The position numbers were made by a program, and so were the translations under genes. The notes beneath the pieces are model-generated. The model was given only the letters and a program-made list of their open reading frames with translations. It was not told the origin of the DNA and searched no databases. A DNA stretch of 64,000 nt, from NCBI GenBank assembly GCA_030690315.1, contig JAUYGY010000020.1:1-64000 (forward strand), read 5' to 3'. The first letter of the stretch is position 1; each line of letters opens with the position of its first letter. This document shows, piece by piece, positions 52,793-63,900 of the stretch. This stretch comes from Aequorivita sp. (GTDB lineage: Bacteria; Bacteroidota; Bacteroidia; Flavobacteriales; Flavobacteriaceae).

Positions 52793-53266
52793 TCAATTTT
52801 CTTTTTCCAGCAATTCCACCATTTCCCTAATTCCCTGCAATTTCGCGTGTATTAAGGCTGTATTGCCACGATCGTCTTTTATTGTTGTATCGGCTCCGTT
52901 TTCCAAAAGCAGTTTGGCGATTTCATTTCTTCCAAAAGTTACCGCAAAAATTAAGGCTGTCGCGCCGTTAAAATTTGTGATGTTTGGATTGGCTCCTTTT
53001 TCAAGTAAAAGTTTTGCAATTAAATCAAAACCTTTAAAACACACGCCCATCAATGCCGTATTTCCTGATGCGTCCTGTGCATCGATATCTTGGGGATGTT
53101 TCAAAATAATTTCCGAAATTTCATAAAACCCGTAATATGTGGCGAGCAACAAGGGCGTGGATCCGCGTGTATCTTTTTCAAAAACTAAATTGGGTGAATT
53201 ACCCAATATAGCCTCAACTTCTGAAGTGTTCCCCATCCTTATTTCATCAAATAATCTCTCTTTCAT
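52793..53266 (-). CDS. Ankyrin-repeat protein next to katG
   Basis: 157 residues from ATG 53266 (MKERLFDEIRMGN). Four or five ankyrin repeats: RGSTPLLLATYYGFYEISEIILKH, SGNTALMGVCFKGFDLIAKLLLEKGANPN, NGATALIFAVTFGRNEIAKLLLENGADT, RGNTALIHAKLQGIREMVELLEKE. No signal peptide, so it is cytoplasmic. It follows katG on the same strand, as ankyrin proteins accompany catalases in other bacteria and are thought to help catalase function, although a terminator-like hairpin lies between. Confidence 0.85.
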   Translation of the reverse strand: MKERLFDEIRMGNTSEVEAILGNSPNLVFEKDTRGSTPLLLATYYGFYEISEIILKHPQDIDAQDASGNTALMGVCFKGFDLIAKLLLEKGANPNITNFNGATALIFAVTFGRNEIAKLLLENGADTTIKDDRGNTALIHAKLQGIREMVELLEKEN

Positions 53267-53280
53267 AATTCTATAAATGT

Positions 53281-53316
53281 AAAAAAACAGAGCCACATAA
53301 ATTGCAACTCTGTTTT
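53281..53316 (-). terminator. Hairpin after katG
   Basis: AAAACAGAG (53284-53292) and CTCTGTTTT (53308-53316) form a 9-bp stem. On the minus strand it is followed by a T-run. It would reduce read-through from katG into the ankyrin gene. Confidence 0.7.
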
Positions 53317-53338
53317 AAATTGTAATTTTCTTTATTTT

Positions 53339-55660
<2,322 letters not shown>

Positions 55661-55755
55661 TTAATCCACCGTTTCAAATCAAAAATCAATTCGATGTTTT
55701 AATCTTTGAATTGATAAAACTTATGGGTTGGCCTGAAATTGATAAATTTTACAAA

Positions 55756-56895
55756 TTAAAACTGATTGAGAATCTTTGCGGCATTAGCCAAAGTTTCATC
55801 TGTTTTAGCGAAACAGACTCGTATTTGTTTGAAGTCTTTTTTACCTTCGTTGAAGACGGAAGTTGGGATTGTGGCAATCTTAAATTCCTTCGTAAGCCTT
55901 TCCGCGAAAGCGATATCACTTTCATTCGAAATTTCTGAAAAATCCAACATTTGGAAATATGTTCCTTTCGAAGGAATGATTTTGAAGTTTGAACCTTCCA
56001 TCAAATTCAAAAAGAAATCGCGCTTTTGCCAGTAGAAATCTGGAAGCTTTAAGTAGTGTTCCGGATCTTTTAAATACGTTGCCAATGCCTTTTGAATGGG
56101 ATGGTTTACGCAGAATACAACAAATTGATGCACTTTTTGAAACTCTTTCATCAAATGCTCCGGTGCGGCACAATAGCCCATTTTCCAGCCTGTATTGTGA
56201 AACGTTTTTCCGAAGGAAGCCGTAACAAAACTACGTTCCGCCAAAGCTTCAAATTTTGAAGCGCTTTGGTGCACATTGCCATCAAAAATGATGTGTTCGT
56301 AAACTTCATCGCTTAAAACCAAAAGATCATTTTTCTCCGTCAATTCTTGTAATTGAAGCATATCCTCTTCAGACAAAAGCATTCCAGTGGGGTTGTGCGG
56401 ACTGTTGATAATTACCATTTTGGTTTTTGAGGAAATTTTATCGGCAACTTCTTGCCAATCGGGTGAATAAAAAGGAGGCCTCAATTGAATGGGAACAATT
56501 TTTCCGCCGAATAATTCCACGGTCGGCGCGTAACAATCATAGGCTGGTGTGAAAATAATCACTTCATCGCCTTTGTTGATTGTTGCCGCGATTATTGTGA
56601 AAATAGCTTGGGTTGCACCTGCTGTAATGATTATTTCATTTTCGGGATTGTAAAAGTGGGTGTGCAGGGTTTCAATCTTTTTTGAAATTTCCATTCTCAG
56701 TTCAAAATCGCCGGGCATTGGGGCGTATTGGTTAAAACCATCGCTCATCGCCTGGTCTACCAAAGCATTTAATGCGGGATCGCTTGGAAAGTTTGGAAAA
56801 CCTTGCGATAGATTTAGAGCTTTATGTTCCACTGCCATTTTGCTCATTACTGAAAATATGGAATTTTCAATATTTGGTAATTTTGATTTAATCAT
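55756..56895 (-). CDS. Methionine aminotransferase (PLP class I)
   Basis: 379 residues. PLP-binding Lys230 is in SFGKTFHNTGWKMGYC; the NLSQGFPNFPSDP and NSPHNPTGMLL motifs are those of YbdL/kynurenine-aminotransferase-like enzymes that use methionine and glutamine-derived keto acids. It overlaps the Vsr gene by 8 bp on the same strand, so the restriction-modification island joins directly to this core gene. It could work with the nearby omega-amidase in keto-acid repair/methionine salvage. Confidence 0.9.
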   Translation of the reverse strand: MIKSKLPNIENSIFSVMSKMAVEHKALNLSQGFPNFPSDPALNALVDQAMSDGFNQYAPMPGDFELRMEISKKIETLHTHFYNPENEIIITAGATQAIFTIIAATINKGDEVIIFTPAYDCYAPTVELFGGKIVPIQLRPPFYSPDWQEVADKISSKTKMVIINSPHNPTGMLLSEEDMLQLQELTEKNDLLVLSDEVYEHIIFDGNVHQSASKFEALAERSFVTASFGKTFHNTGWKMGYCAAPEHLMKEFQKVHQFVVFCVNHPIQKALATYLKDPEHYLKLPDFYWQKRDFFLNLMEGSNFKIIPSKGTYFQMLDFSEISNESDIAFAERLTKEFKIATIPTSVFNEGKKDFKQIRVCFAKTDETLANAAKILNQF

Positions 56896-57358
56896 TTTGT
56901 CCGGTGTTTATATAGACCAATATATCGTTAATGCATTTGTCTAAATTATTTTTTATTTCGTTTGTCCAAAACCGAAAAACGGTATAGCCCAATTCTTCAA
57001 GTTGATGGTTTACTTCGCGGTCGCGCTGCATATTCCGTTCAATTTTCGGAATCCAAAAAGCGCGATTGCTTTTTAAAGTTTCTTTCCGTTCCGGCCAATT
57101 GTAGCCGTGCCAAAATTCGCCGTCAATAAAAATGGCAAGTTTGTATTTTTGGATGGAAACATCAGGTTTTCCGGGAAGTTTTTTGGTGTCTACACGGTAA
57201 CGGATTCCTTTTTTCCAAAGCGTTTTTCTGAAAAGCAATTCCGGTTTCGTATTCTTGCCACGTATTTTGCTCATCATTTTTGAGCGTTTTTTTGTGGTAT
57301 AGAATCCGGATTCTTCGTTAAAACGGGGGACTTTTATTTTGTTATCTTCGTAACTCAT
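56888..57358 (-). CDS. vsr: Very-short-patch repair endonuclease (Vsr)
   Basis: 156 residues. The family blocks are visible: KRSKMMSKIRGKNTKPELLFRKTLWKKGIRYRVDTKKLPGKPDVSI, KLAIFIDGEFWHGYNWPERKETLKSNRAFWIPKIERNMQRDREVNHQLEELGYTVFRFW. Vsr nicks DNA at T:G mismatches that arise from deaminated 5-methylcytosine, and is usually coupled to a C5 methyltransferase, here two genes away. It overlaps the aminotransferase by 8 bp and is divergent from the restriction enzyme gene across just 17 bp. Confidence 0.93.
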   Translation of the reverse strand: MSYEDNKIKVPRFNEESGFYTTKKRSKMMSKIRGKNTKPELLFRKTLWKKGIRYRVDTKKLPGKPDVSIQKYKLAIFIDGEFWHGYNWPERKETLKSNRAFWIPKIERNMQRDREVNHQLEELGYTVFRFWTNEIKNNLDKCINDILVYINTGQND

Positions 57359-57375
57359 AGCAATTGATACAAATT

Positions 57376-58161
57376 ATGAATAATATTGACCAATCAGAAA
57401 ACAAATACGTGAATTTTGTAAATGACGAACATTTATTAAAATGTATATCACATTTATATTATTCATACGTGGAAGCAAAAAGAGAAATTACAAAGAAAAA
57501 ATTTTATAAAAATAAAATTGATACAATAAAACTAACATTTGATTCAAAATTCAATGATTTGACTGAAGATGAAATTGTTGATTTTGAATTATCAAGACAA
57601 ATTGATAAATCTGTCAATAATGCCATCGGAACATTTCACGAAGAAGTTTTAGGTGGTGTTAATGGTTATTCTAGCGGGAAGCATTTGGGTTATGATTTAA
57701 AAGCCGACGATAACGCCCTCTTTGCAGAAATTAAAAATAAACATAATACTATGAGCAGCAGTGCTGCGGAAAGTTCTTTTCAGCGATTAGCAAGATTTGC
57801 AGATAATAATAAGTTGGCTGAATGTTTTTTGGTTCAGATATGGGCTAAAAAGTCCTTTGTAAAAAAATGGGCTGGGATAATTAATGGAAAAGAATATAGC
57901 CATAGTAGAGTAAATATGATTTCTGGAGATAAATTCTATGAGAAAATTACTGGAAGGGAAAAGGCGCTCTTTGAATTGTATCAGTCTTTGCCTAAAGCAA
58001 TAGAAGATTTTTTGAAAACAATAGATATTGTTAAGTCACAAGAACATACACTTTTAGCTGATATTTCAAATAGTGGCAAAAAATCTGGAAGAGAAATATT
58101 AAATGAAATTACTTTTGAGAACTTTTTTTATTATTCTGGGTTTGAACAATTAAGACAATAA
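57376..58161 (+). CDS. Eco47II-type restriction endonuclease
   Basis: 261 residues from the ATG at 57376 (a TTG four codons upstream is possible). A PD-(D/E)XK site is seen as Asp107 ... Glu118-x-Lys120 (GYDLKADDNALFAEIKNK), followed by KHNTMSSSAAESSFQRL, close to the Eco47II/Sau96I family that cuts GGWCC or GGNCC. It is tail-to-tail with the methyltransferase (12-bp overlap) and head-to-head with vsr. Its promoter must lie within or very near vsr. Notably AT-rich compared with the flanking core genes. Confidence 0.85.
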   Translation: MNNIDQSENKYVNFVNDEHLLKCISHLYYSYVEAKREITKKKFYKNKIDTIKLTFDSKFNDLTEDEIVDFELSRQIDKSVNNAIGTFHEEVLGGVNGYSSGKHLGYDLKADDNALFAEIKNKHNTMSSSAAESSFQRLARFADNNKLAECFLVQIWAKKSFVKKWAGIINGKEYSHSRVNMISGDKFYEKITGREKALFELYQSLPKAIEDFLKTIDIVKSQEHTLLADISNSGKKSGREILNEITFENFFYYSGFEQLRQ

Positions 58162-59421
58162 TTCGGCATTCTCTAAAGTTTCTGATTTTTCCTTTAATTG
58201 AATCTTATTTAAAAACCTCACAATAGAATACCCAATTTCCTTTGCTAAATTAACAGGAACTGCATTTCCAATCTGCTTATATTGTTGCGAAACCGAGCCC
58301 TCAAACTTCCAATCATCCGGAAAAGTTTGAATTCTTGCATACTCCCGAACTGTAAAAGGTCTCGTTTCGTCGGGGTGGCAACGTTCTGTTTGTTTTTGTG
58401 CAGGGCTGCAAGTTAATGTCAAACAAGGTTCATCCCAACCAATTCTTCGCGCCATACCCGTTTTTCCTCCGCCCAAGAAAAAACTTTTCTGCATATATTC
58501 CTTTTGAATATCAAGTGGCAAATCCCGCCAATATCCTTTCGGGGGAACCAAGTCAAGAACATCCACTTTATGTTGTGGATATTTTGCACCATTTGATTTT
58601 GGCACATTTGTATCGAATAATTTTCCTTTTTTAAGCGCATCTTTTAAATTATAGATTTCTGGAAATGGCTTTGGATACTCATACTCAATATTTATATCTT
58701 TTCGGATTGCAACTAAAATCAATCTTTCCCGTTTTTGTGGAACATTATAATTTATGGCTTTTAAAACCCTAACAGGCGAGACCACATTATAACCGATTTC
58801 ATCTAAAATAGAAATCATTCCCTCAAGCGTTTTCCCATTGTCGTGGCTGAGCAAACCTCGAACATTTTCACCAATGCAAATTTTAGGATTTGTTTCTTTT
58901 ACAACACGGGCAAATTCATAAAATAACGTTCCGCGTGCATCTTCCAATCCCAGTTTTTTCCCTGCATAACTAAATGCTTGACACGGAAATCCTCCTGTAA
59001 CTACGTCGATATTATTTTTAAATTCAGAAAAATCCATTTCACGAATATCACCTTCAAGCACATTCCAATTTGGACGATTTTCTCTCAAAGTTTGGCATGC
59101 CCATTTATCAATTTCATTTAAGGCTTTACATTTTAATCCCGCTTCTTCCATTCCAATAGCAAGACCACCAGCTCCCGCAAAAAGTTCTAAAACGGAATAA
59201 TTATTTATTGGTTCAACAAAATTACTTTCGTCAATTTTCTCAAAGTATGATTTGAATTCAGGAAATATTTCAAGATTTTCTTTCTTGTAAACCCGGTAAT
59301 TGCTCATCGGTTCACGGACTGCTCGAAGTTTTCCGTCATTGTCCCAGCGTCGAAGTGTTTCGGGATTTTTTCCTAAAATTTCCGCAGCTTCGGAAACGGA
59401 ATAATATTCTTTTATAACCAT
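58150..59421 (-). CDS. C5-cytosine DNA methyltransferase with N-terminal MerR-like HTH
   Basis: 423 residues from the ATG at 59421 (a TTG three codons upstream is possible). Residues 1-50 form a MerR/excisionase-type HTH (EYYSVSEAAEILGKNPETLRRWDNDGKL). The methyltransferase follows: motif I VLELFAGAGGLAIGM, catalytic Cys147 in GGFPCQAFS (motif IV), ENVRGL (VI), QKRERLILVAI (VIII) and QIGNAVPVNLAKEIG (X). It probably protects the GGWCC/GGNCC-type site of its partner. The HTH and a perfect inverted repeat across its start codon suggest that the protein represses its own gene. Confidence 0.92.
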   Translation of the reverse strand: MVIKEYYSVSEAAEILGKNPETLRRWDNDGKLRAVREPMSNYRVYKKENLEIFPEFKSYFEKIDESNFVEPINNYSVLELFAGAGGLAIGMEEAGLKCKALNEIDKWACQTLRENRPNWNVLEGDIREMDFSEFKNNIDVVTGGFPCQAFSYAGKKLGLEDARGTLFYEFARVVKETNPKICIGENVRGLLSHDNGKTLEGMISILDEIGYNVVSPVRVLKAINYNVPQKRERLILVAIRKDINIEYEYPKPFPEIYNLKDALKKGKLFDTNVPKSNGAKYPQHKVDVLDLVPPKGYWRDLPLDIQKEYMQKSFFLGGGKTGMARRIGWDEPCLTLTCSPAQKQTERCHPDETRPFTVREYARIQTFPDDWKFEGSVSQQYKQIGNAVPVNLAKEIGYSIVRFLNKIQLKEKSETLENAELLS

Positions 59422-59449
59422 ATTATACAACCTTATATATGGTTATAAA
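59411..59449. promoter_or_regulatory. Inverted-repeat operator over the methyltransferase start codon
   Basis: TTTATAACCATAT (59411-59423) and ATATGGTTATAAA (59437-59449), perfect 13-bp arms with 13 bp between. The ATG at 59421 lies in the left arm. It is the likely site for autoregulation by the HTH domain of the methyltransferase. Confidence 0.7.
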
Positions 59450-59513
59450 TTTATATTTTTTTTCTTAAACAGAATTAAATCCTGTTTAAAATATCCTGAA
59501 ACTTATTCACAAC

Positions 59514-59544
59514 AAAAAACCCTCACAAATCTGTGAGGGTTTTT
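59514..59544 (-). terminator. Terminator of ahcY
   Basis: AAAAACCCTCACA and TGTGAGGGTTTTT form a 13-bp perfect stem with a 4-nt loop, 35 bp after the ahcY stop. The rest of 59431-59578 shows no gene. Confidence 0.8.
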
Positions 59545-59578
59545 AATTCAAAAATCGTAAATCTAAAATTGTTAATCA

Positions 59579-60895
59579 TTAGTATCTGTAATACTCAGGT
59601 TTGAACGGTCCTTCAACCTCCACACCAATATATTCCGCTTGGTCTGGGCTAAGTTCAGTTAGCTCAACTCCAATTTTTTCAAGGTGAAGTTTCGCTACTT
59701 TTTCATCCAAATGCTTTGGAAGCATGTACACTTCATTTTCATAGTTTTCACCATTTTTCCAAAGCTCAATCTGTGCCAAGGTTTGGTTCGTAAAACTATT
59801 GCTCATCACAAAACTTGGGTGGCCGGTGGCGCAACCAAGATTTACCAAACGACCTTCAGCCAAAAGGATGATATCTTTTCCATTGATGGTGTATTTATCC
59901 ACTTGAGGCTTAATTTCAACGTGGGTGTTTCCGTGATTTTTCTTCAACCAAGCAACCGCAATTTCGTTGTCAAAATGCCCAATGTTACAAACGATCGTTT
60001 TGTCTTTCATCGCTTCAAAATGCTCTCCGCGAACTATATCTTTGTTTCCGGTTGTAGTAATTACAATATCCGCATTACCAATAACAGTTTCCAATTTTTT
60101 CACTTCAAAACCGTCCATTGCAGCTTGAAGCGCGCAAATTGGATCAATTTCAGTAACGGTAACGATACTTCCGGCACCTTTGAAAGAAGCGGCAGTTCCT
60201 TTACCAACATCACCATAACCACAAACAACAACCCGTTTTCCGGCCATCATAATATCGGTAGCGCGGCGCACTGCATCCACAGCACTTTCGCGACATCCGT
60301 ATTTGTTGTCGAATTTACTTTTAGTAACGCTATCGTTAATATTGATAGCTGGCATTGGCAACGTACCTTTTTTCATACGCTCGTATAGACGGTGAACACC
60401 AGTGGTAGTTTCTTCAGAAATACCTTTTATACCGCCCGCAAGTTCTGGATATTTATCCAAAACCATATTTGTTAAATCGCCACCATCATCAAGAATCATA
60501 TTCAACGGTTTGCGATCCTCGCCAAAGAAAAGCGTTTGTTCAATACACCATTCAAATTCCTCTTCGTTCATTCCTTTCCAAGCGTAAACTGGAAAACCAG
60601 CGGCAGCAATTGCAGCTGCAGCGTGATCTTGTGTAGAAAAAATGTTACAAGAGCTCCAAGTAACTTCGGCGCCCAAAGCTTTTAAAGTTTCAATAAGTAC
60701 TGCTGTTTGAATAGTCATATGAAGACATCCGGCAATTCGTGCACCTTTTAAAGGCTGCTCATTTCCGTATTCTTCACGTAGGCTCATAAGCCCTGGCATT
60801 TCGGCTTCAGCAAGCTCAATCTCTTTTCTTCCCCAGTCTGCCAGAGAAATATCTTTTACTTTAAACGCCGTGTAAGGCACAGTTTTCGTTGACAT
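59579..60895 (-). CDS. ahcY: Adenosylhomocysteinase
   Basis: 438 residues from the ATG at 60895 ([22 protein letters not shown]). NAD-binding [10 protein letters not shown], catalytic-type segments ([26 protein letters not shown]) and the C-terminal [31 protein letters not shown]...PEYYRY end are all typical. It hydrolyses S-adenosylhomocysteine formed by methyltransferases, which include the neighbouring DNA methyltransferase. The TAGTTTTG -7-like box is on the minus strand at 60962-60969. Confidence 0.98.
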   Translation of the reverse strand: MSTKTVPYTAFKVKDISLADWGRKEIELAEAEMPGLMSLREEYGNEQPLKGARIAGCLHMTIQTAVLIETLKALGAEVTWSSCNIFSTQDHAAAAIAAAGFPVYAWKGMNEEEFEWCIEQTLFFGEDRKPLNMILDDGGDLTNMVLDKYPELAGGIKGISEETTTGVHRLYERMKKGTLPMPAININDSVTKSKFDNKYGCRESAVDAVRRATDIMMAGKRVVVCGYGDVGKGTAASFKGAGSIVTVTEIDPICALQAAMDGFEVKKLETVIGNADIVITTTGNKDIVRGEHFEAMKDKTIVCNIGHFDNEIAVAWLKKNHGNTHVEIKPQVDKYTINGKDIILLAEGRLVNLGCATGHPSFVMSNSFTNQTLAQIELWKNGENYENEVYMLPKHLDEKVAKLHLEKIGVELTELSPDQAEYIGVEVEGPFKPEYYRY

Positions 60896-60990
60896 ATTTG
60901 TTATCTTTATACCCGCCAAAGCGGACATTTATTAAAAATTATTTTTTTGGTTTTAAGTCTGCAAAACTACGAAATATCCTTGGAAATTTT

Positions 60991-61629
60991 ATGCCACTTT
61001 ACAAAACTATAACAGTAAACCCCCATACTAAAGTCTTCATTTGGAAGATTGAAGAGTCTTTTGAAGCGCTATCAAAAGGAATAGCACTTACTGGAAATTG
61101 TTCCGGAAGAGTTGAAAACATGAAAAGCGACCTTCATCGTCGCGCCTTTATGAGTATTCGACATTTGATGGCTTTGGAAGGATTTACAGATCACGATTTG
61201 TATTACGACGAAGACGGAAAGCCACATTTAACGGGTGATAAGCATATTTCCATTACCCATTCCTTCAATTTTTCAGCAATAATAATTAGTGATGCTGAAG
61301 TGGGAATTGACATCGAAATGCAGCGCAATAAAATCTTACGAATCGCACATAAATTTACCCCAATTGAAGAATACCGAACCATTGCCAATGAAGATGCAAT
61401 GATGCGAAAGCTCACCATTGTTTGGTGTGCCAAGGAATCGTTGTATAAAAGTTTTGCAGAAAAAGGCGTGAGTTTTTTGGATAATATTTATGTGGAAGAT
61501 TTTAGGCTCGACGATACTAAAACCACAGCTACCGTAACCTACGAAGACAAACAAGTGCAATATGATGTAGATTTTCTCGAGTTTGAAGAATTCACCTGTG
61601 CGTATGCCCTTATTTCTGAAGCAAAATAA
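60991..61629 (+). CDS. 4'-phosphopantetheinyl transferase
   Basis: 212 residues from the ATG at 60991 (MPLYKTI..). The Sfp/AcpS signature is split between GIDIEMQRNKILRIAHKF (metal site Asp) and IVWCAKESLYKSFAEKGVSF. It would transfer the phosphopantetheine arm from CoA to acyl or peptidyl carrier proteins. The gene ends immediately before the GGGPS gene, whose ATG follows its stop with no gap, so the two are translationally coupled. Confidence 0.9.
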   Translation: MPLYKTITVNPHTKVFIWKIEESFEALSKGIALTGNCSGRVENMKSDLHRRAFMSIRHLMALEGFTDHDLYYDEDGKPHLTGDKHISITHSFNFSAIIISDAEVGIDIEMQRNKILRIAHKFTPIEEYRTIANEDAMMRKLTIVWCAKESLYKSFAEKGVSFLDNIYVEDFRLDDTKTTATVTYEDKQVQYDVDFLEFEEFTCAYALISEAK

Positions 61630-62322
61630 ATGGAAGGAATTTTTTACAACTCTTTTCTAAAGTCAGTGGCCAAAAGAGAGAAGCTACTTACCATTTTGAT
61701 TGATCCCGAAAAATTTACTATTTCTGAAACGAAATCATTTCTGAAAAAAATACCGAAGGAAACCACCCACCTTTTTGTTGGGGGAAGTACTGTGGAAAAT
61801 GGACAAACCGAAGAAACCGTAAAAGCGCTAAAAGCGGAAACGAAGCTTCCCGTTTTTCTTTTCCCGGGCGACTATTCGCATATTACACCAATTGCGGATG
61901 CGCTTCTTTTTTTGACGTTGCTTTCCGGAAGAAATGCCGAATACTTAGTTGGCCAGCAGATAAAATCAATTTCAAAATTGAAAAACACTTCGTTGGAAAT
62001 CATTTCCACAGGTTATATTTTAATTGATGGTGGAAACCACTCTGCCGTTTCAAAAGTGACCAAAACGGAACCACTTCCGCAGGAAAATATCGAGGAAATT
62101 GTGCACACAGCATTGGCCGGACAATATATGGGCGCAAAGCTTATTTATTTGGAAGCGGGCAGTGGCGCTACATTTCCCATAAAGCCTGAAATCATTTCCG
62201 AAGTAAAAAAGGCAATCAACATTCCTTTAATTGTTGGCGGAGGAATTAAATCCGAAACACAAAAACAGGCGGCCTATAAAGCTGGCGCAGATATGGTGGT
62301 GATGGGAACTGCTTTCGAGTAA
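61630..62322 (+). CDS. Geranylgeranylglyceryl phosphate synthase family protein
   Basis: 230 residues of a TIM barrel. LTILIDPEKF (metal-binding Asp), VGGSTVENG, FPGDYSHITPIADALLFLTLLSGRNAEYLVGQ, LEAGSGATFPIKPE, and GGGIKSETQKQAAYKAGADMVVMGTAFE are the family blocks. In Bacteroidetes this family has been shown to make archaeal-type prenyl glyceryl phosphates. Product chain length is not obvious. It follows the phosphopantetheinyl transferase without a gap. Confidence 0.92.
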   Translation: MEGIFYNSFLKSVAKREKLLTILIDPEKFTISETKSFLKKIPKETTHLFVGGSTVENGQTEETVKALKAETKLPVFLFPGDYSHITPIADALLFLTLLSGRNAEYLVGQQIKSISKLKNTSLEIISTGYILIDGGNHSAVSKVTKTEPLPQENIEEIVHTALAGQYMGAKLIYLEAGSGATFPIKPEIISEVKKAINIPLIVGGGIKSETQKQAAYKAGADMVVMGTAFE

Positions 62323-62425
62323 AATTCCAAATTTCAAAATCCAAATCCCAATAGATGAATTTTTAAACTGCACACTGCAACTGCAAACTGAATACTTTTA
62401 TAATTGTAACTTTGTCAATTCTCAT

Positions 62426-62470
62426 TTCGGCTCCGCTCAATGACCGTTTCGGGGGCTGAGCGGAGCCGAA
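62426..62470. repeat. REP-like palindrome with GAGCGGAGCCGAA core
   Basis: TTCGGCTCCGCTCA (62426-62439) and its exact complement (62457-62470) enclose 17 nt. It belongs by core sequence to the same general class as the element at 23432-23489. The stretch 62323-62425 before it has only AAATTCCAAAT- and CTGCAAACTG-like short direct repeats. Confidence 0.75.
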
Positions 62471-62487
62471 GCCAAAAAATTATTTCT

Positions 62488-62748
62488 ATGAAAATCTCAG
62501 TAGAATTAACTCTCACCCCGCTTCAGGACAATTATGAACCTGCAATCATCAATTTCATAAAAAGCCTGCGTAATTCTGGGCTTACGGTTTTGGAAAATCC
62601 GCTGAGCACACAAGTTTATGGCGATTACGATGCGGTGATGAATTTACTTCAAATGGAAATGAAAATCGCCTTGGAAGCCGTGGAAAGAGGATTGCTCTAC
62701 ATAAAAATTGTAAAATCTGACCGCAGCGACTATGAGCCCCATTTTTGA
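62488..62748 (+). CDS. Thiamine-binding/MTH1187-YkoF-like small protein
   Basis: 86 residues from the ATG at 62488. KISVELTLTPLQDNYEPAIINFIKSLRNSGLTVLENPLSTQVYGDYDAVMNLLQMEMKIALE has the ferredoxin-like alternation and spacing of the thiamine-binding MTH1187/YkoF family. Its stop overlaps the start of the PnuC gene by 17 bp, which implies tight coupling to the transporter. No signal peptide. The ligand is an inference from the family. Confidence 0.65.
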   Translation: MKISVELTLTPLQDNYEPAIINFIKSLRNSGLTVLENPLSTQVYGDYDAVMNLLQMEMKIALEAVERGLLYIKIVKSDRSDYEPHF

Positions 62749-63370
62749 TTGGTTTTTTGCGCAGTACGCTGAGGTCCCCACACATTTAATTGTGCTGGAA
62801 CTCGTTGCTGTGTTTTTTGGGTTTTTAAGTGTGTGGTATGCCAAGCAGGATAATATTTTGGTTTATCCAACAGGAATTATCAGCACCGCAATTTTCGTTT
62901 ACATTCTCGCTATTTATGGGTTGTTGGGCGATATGATGATTAACGGGTATTACTTCGCAATGAGCATTTATGGCTGGTACATTTGGACCCGAAAAGTGGA
63001 CGCCACCCATTACACACCTATCACAAAAGCTACAAAAATCGAAAATAAACAGTCAATCTATATTTTTATAGCGACTCTGATTTTCGTTTTCGCGGTTTAT
63101 GAATTTTTTGATAAATGGAATAGTTGGACAGCCTATATTGACACATTTACCACCGCAATTTTCTTTGTGGGAATGTGGCTGATGGCGAAAAAGAAACTCG
63201 AAAACTGGATTTACTGGATCGTGGGCGATATCATTTCAATACCGTTGTATCTTTATAAAGGACTCGTATTTACTTCGTTTCAATACCTTTTATTTACTAT
63301 TATTGCCATTTACGGATACCGCGCGTGGAAGAAAAACCTAAACATACCCGAAACCAGTCTGCTGAATTGA
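62732..63370 (+). CDS. pnuC: PnuC-family vitamin transporter
   Basis: 212 residues with about seven membrane segments. LELVAVFFGFLSVWYAKQDNILVYPTGIISTAIFVYI at the start, INGYYFAMSIYGWYIW and NWIYWIVGDIISIPLYLYKGLVFTSFQYLLF are the PnuC hallmarks. PnuC proteins take up nicotinamide riboside; related PnuT and PnuX carry thiamine and riboflavin. The downstream NadR-like kinase favours nicotinamide riboside, whereas the upstream thiamine-binding-like gene favours thiamine, so the substrate stays open. Confidence 0.9.
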   Translation: MSPIFDWFFAQYAEVPTHLIVLELVAVFFGFLSVWYAKQDNILVYPTGIISTAIFVYILAIYGLLGDMMINGYYFAMSIYGWYIWTRKVDATHYTPITKATKIENKQSIYIFIATLIFVFAVYEFFDKWNSWTAYIDTFTTAIFFVGMWLMAKKKLENWIYWIVGDIISIPLYLYKGLVFTSFQYLLFTIIAIYGYRAWKKNLNIPETSLLN

Positions 63371-63900
63371 CAAAAGTAGTTTTATACGGCCCCGAATCTA
63401 CGGGAAAAACCACTTTGGCAAAGCAATTGGCCGAGCATTACAAAACGCTTTGGGTACCGGAATATATGCGGGAATACCTTCAAAAGAAATGGGATTCCAA
63501 AAAAGAATTGGTTTCAAAGGAAGATTTAATTCCCATCGCCAAAGGTCAGTTAAAACTGGAAAAAGAAGCTTCGCAAAAGGTTGAAAATCTGCTGATTTGC
63601 GATACAAATTTGCTCGAACTGAAAGTGTATTCCGAATATTATTACGACGGATTTTGCCCTTCGGAAATAAAAATCGAAGCAACCAAAAATGAATACAGCA
63701 TCTACCTTTTAACCTATATTGACACACCTTGGGATGCGGACGTTTTGCGCGACAGACCAAACAACCGCGAGGAAATGTTTCATATTTTCGAGGCCGAATT
63801 GAAAGAACAGGATTTCCCCTATCAAATTTTGAAAGGAAATGAAACCGAAAGATTTGAAACCGCCGTCAAAATAATTGATGAATTACTGAAGAAGAATTAA
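63367..63900 (+). CDS. NadR-like P-loop kinase
   Basis: 177 residues from a TTG at 63367, which overlaps the pnuC stop by 4 bp (TTGA); a longer GTG start at 63325 adds 14 residues. P-loop GPESTGKTTLAKQL, then VPEYMREYL, LLICDTNLLELKVYSEYYY and DTPWDADVLRDRPNNREEMF, as in the ribosylnicotinamide-kinase half of NadR. It would trap an imported nucleoside by phosphorylation. The adenylyltransferase half of NadR is absent. A DUF4301 gene begins directly after its stop. Confidence 0.8.
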   Translation: MTKVVLYGPESTGKTTLAKQLAEHYKTLWVPEYMREYLQKKWDSKKELVSKEDLIPIAKGQLKLEKEASQKVENLLICDTNLLELKVYSEYYYDGFCPSEIKIEATKNEYSIYLLTYIDTPWDADVLRDRPNNREEMFHIFEAELKEQDFPYQILKGNETERFETAVKIIDELLKKN

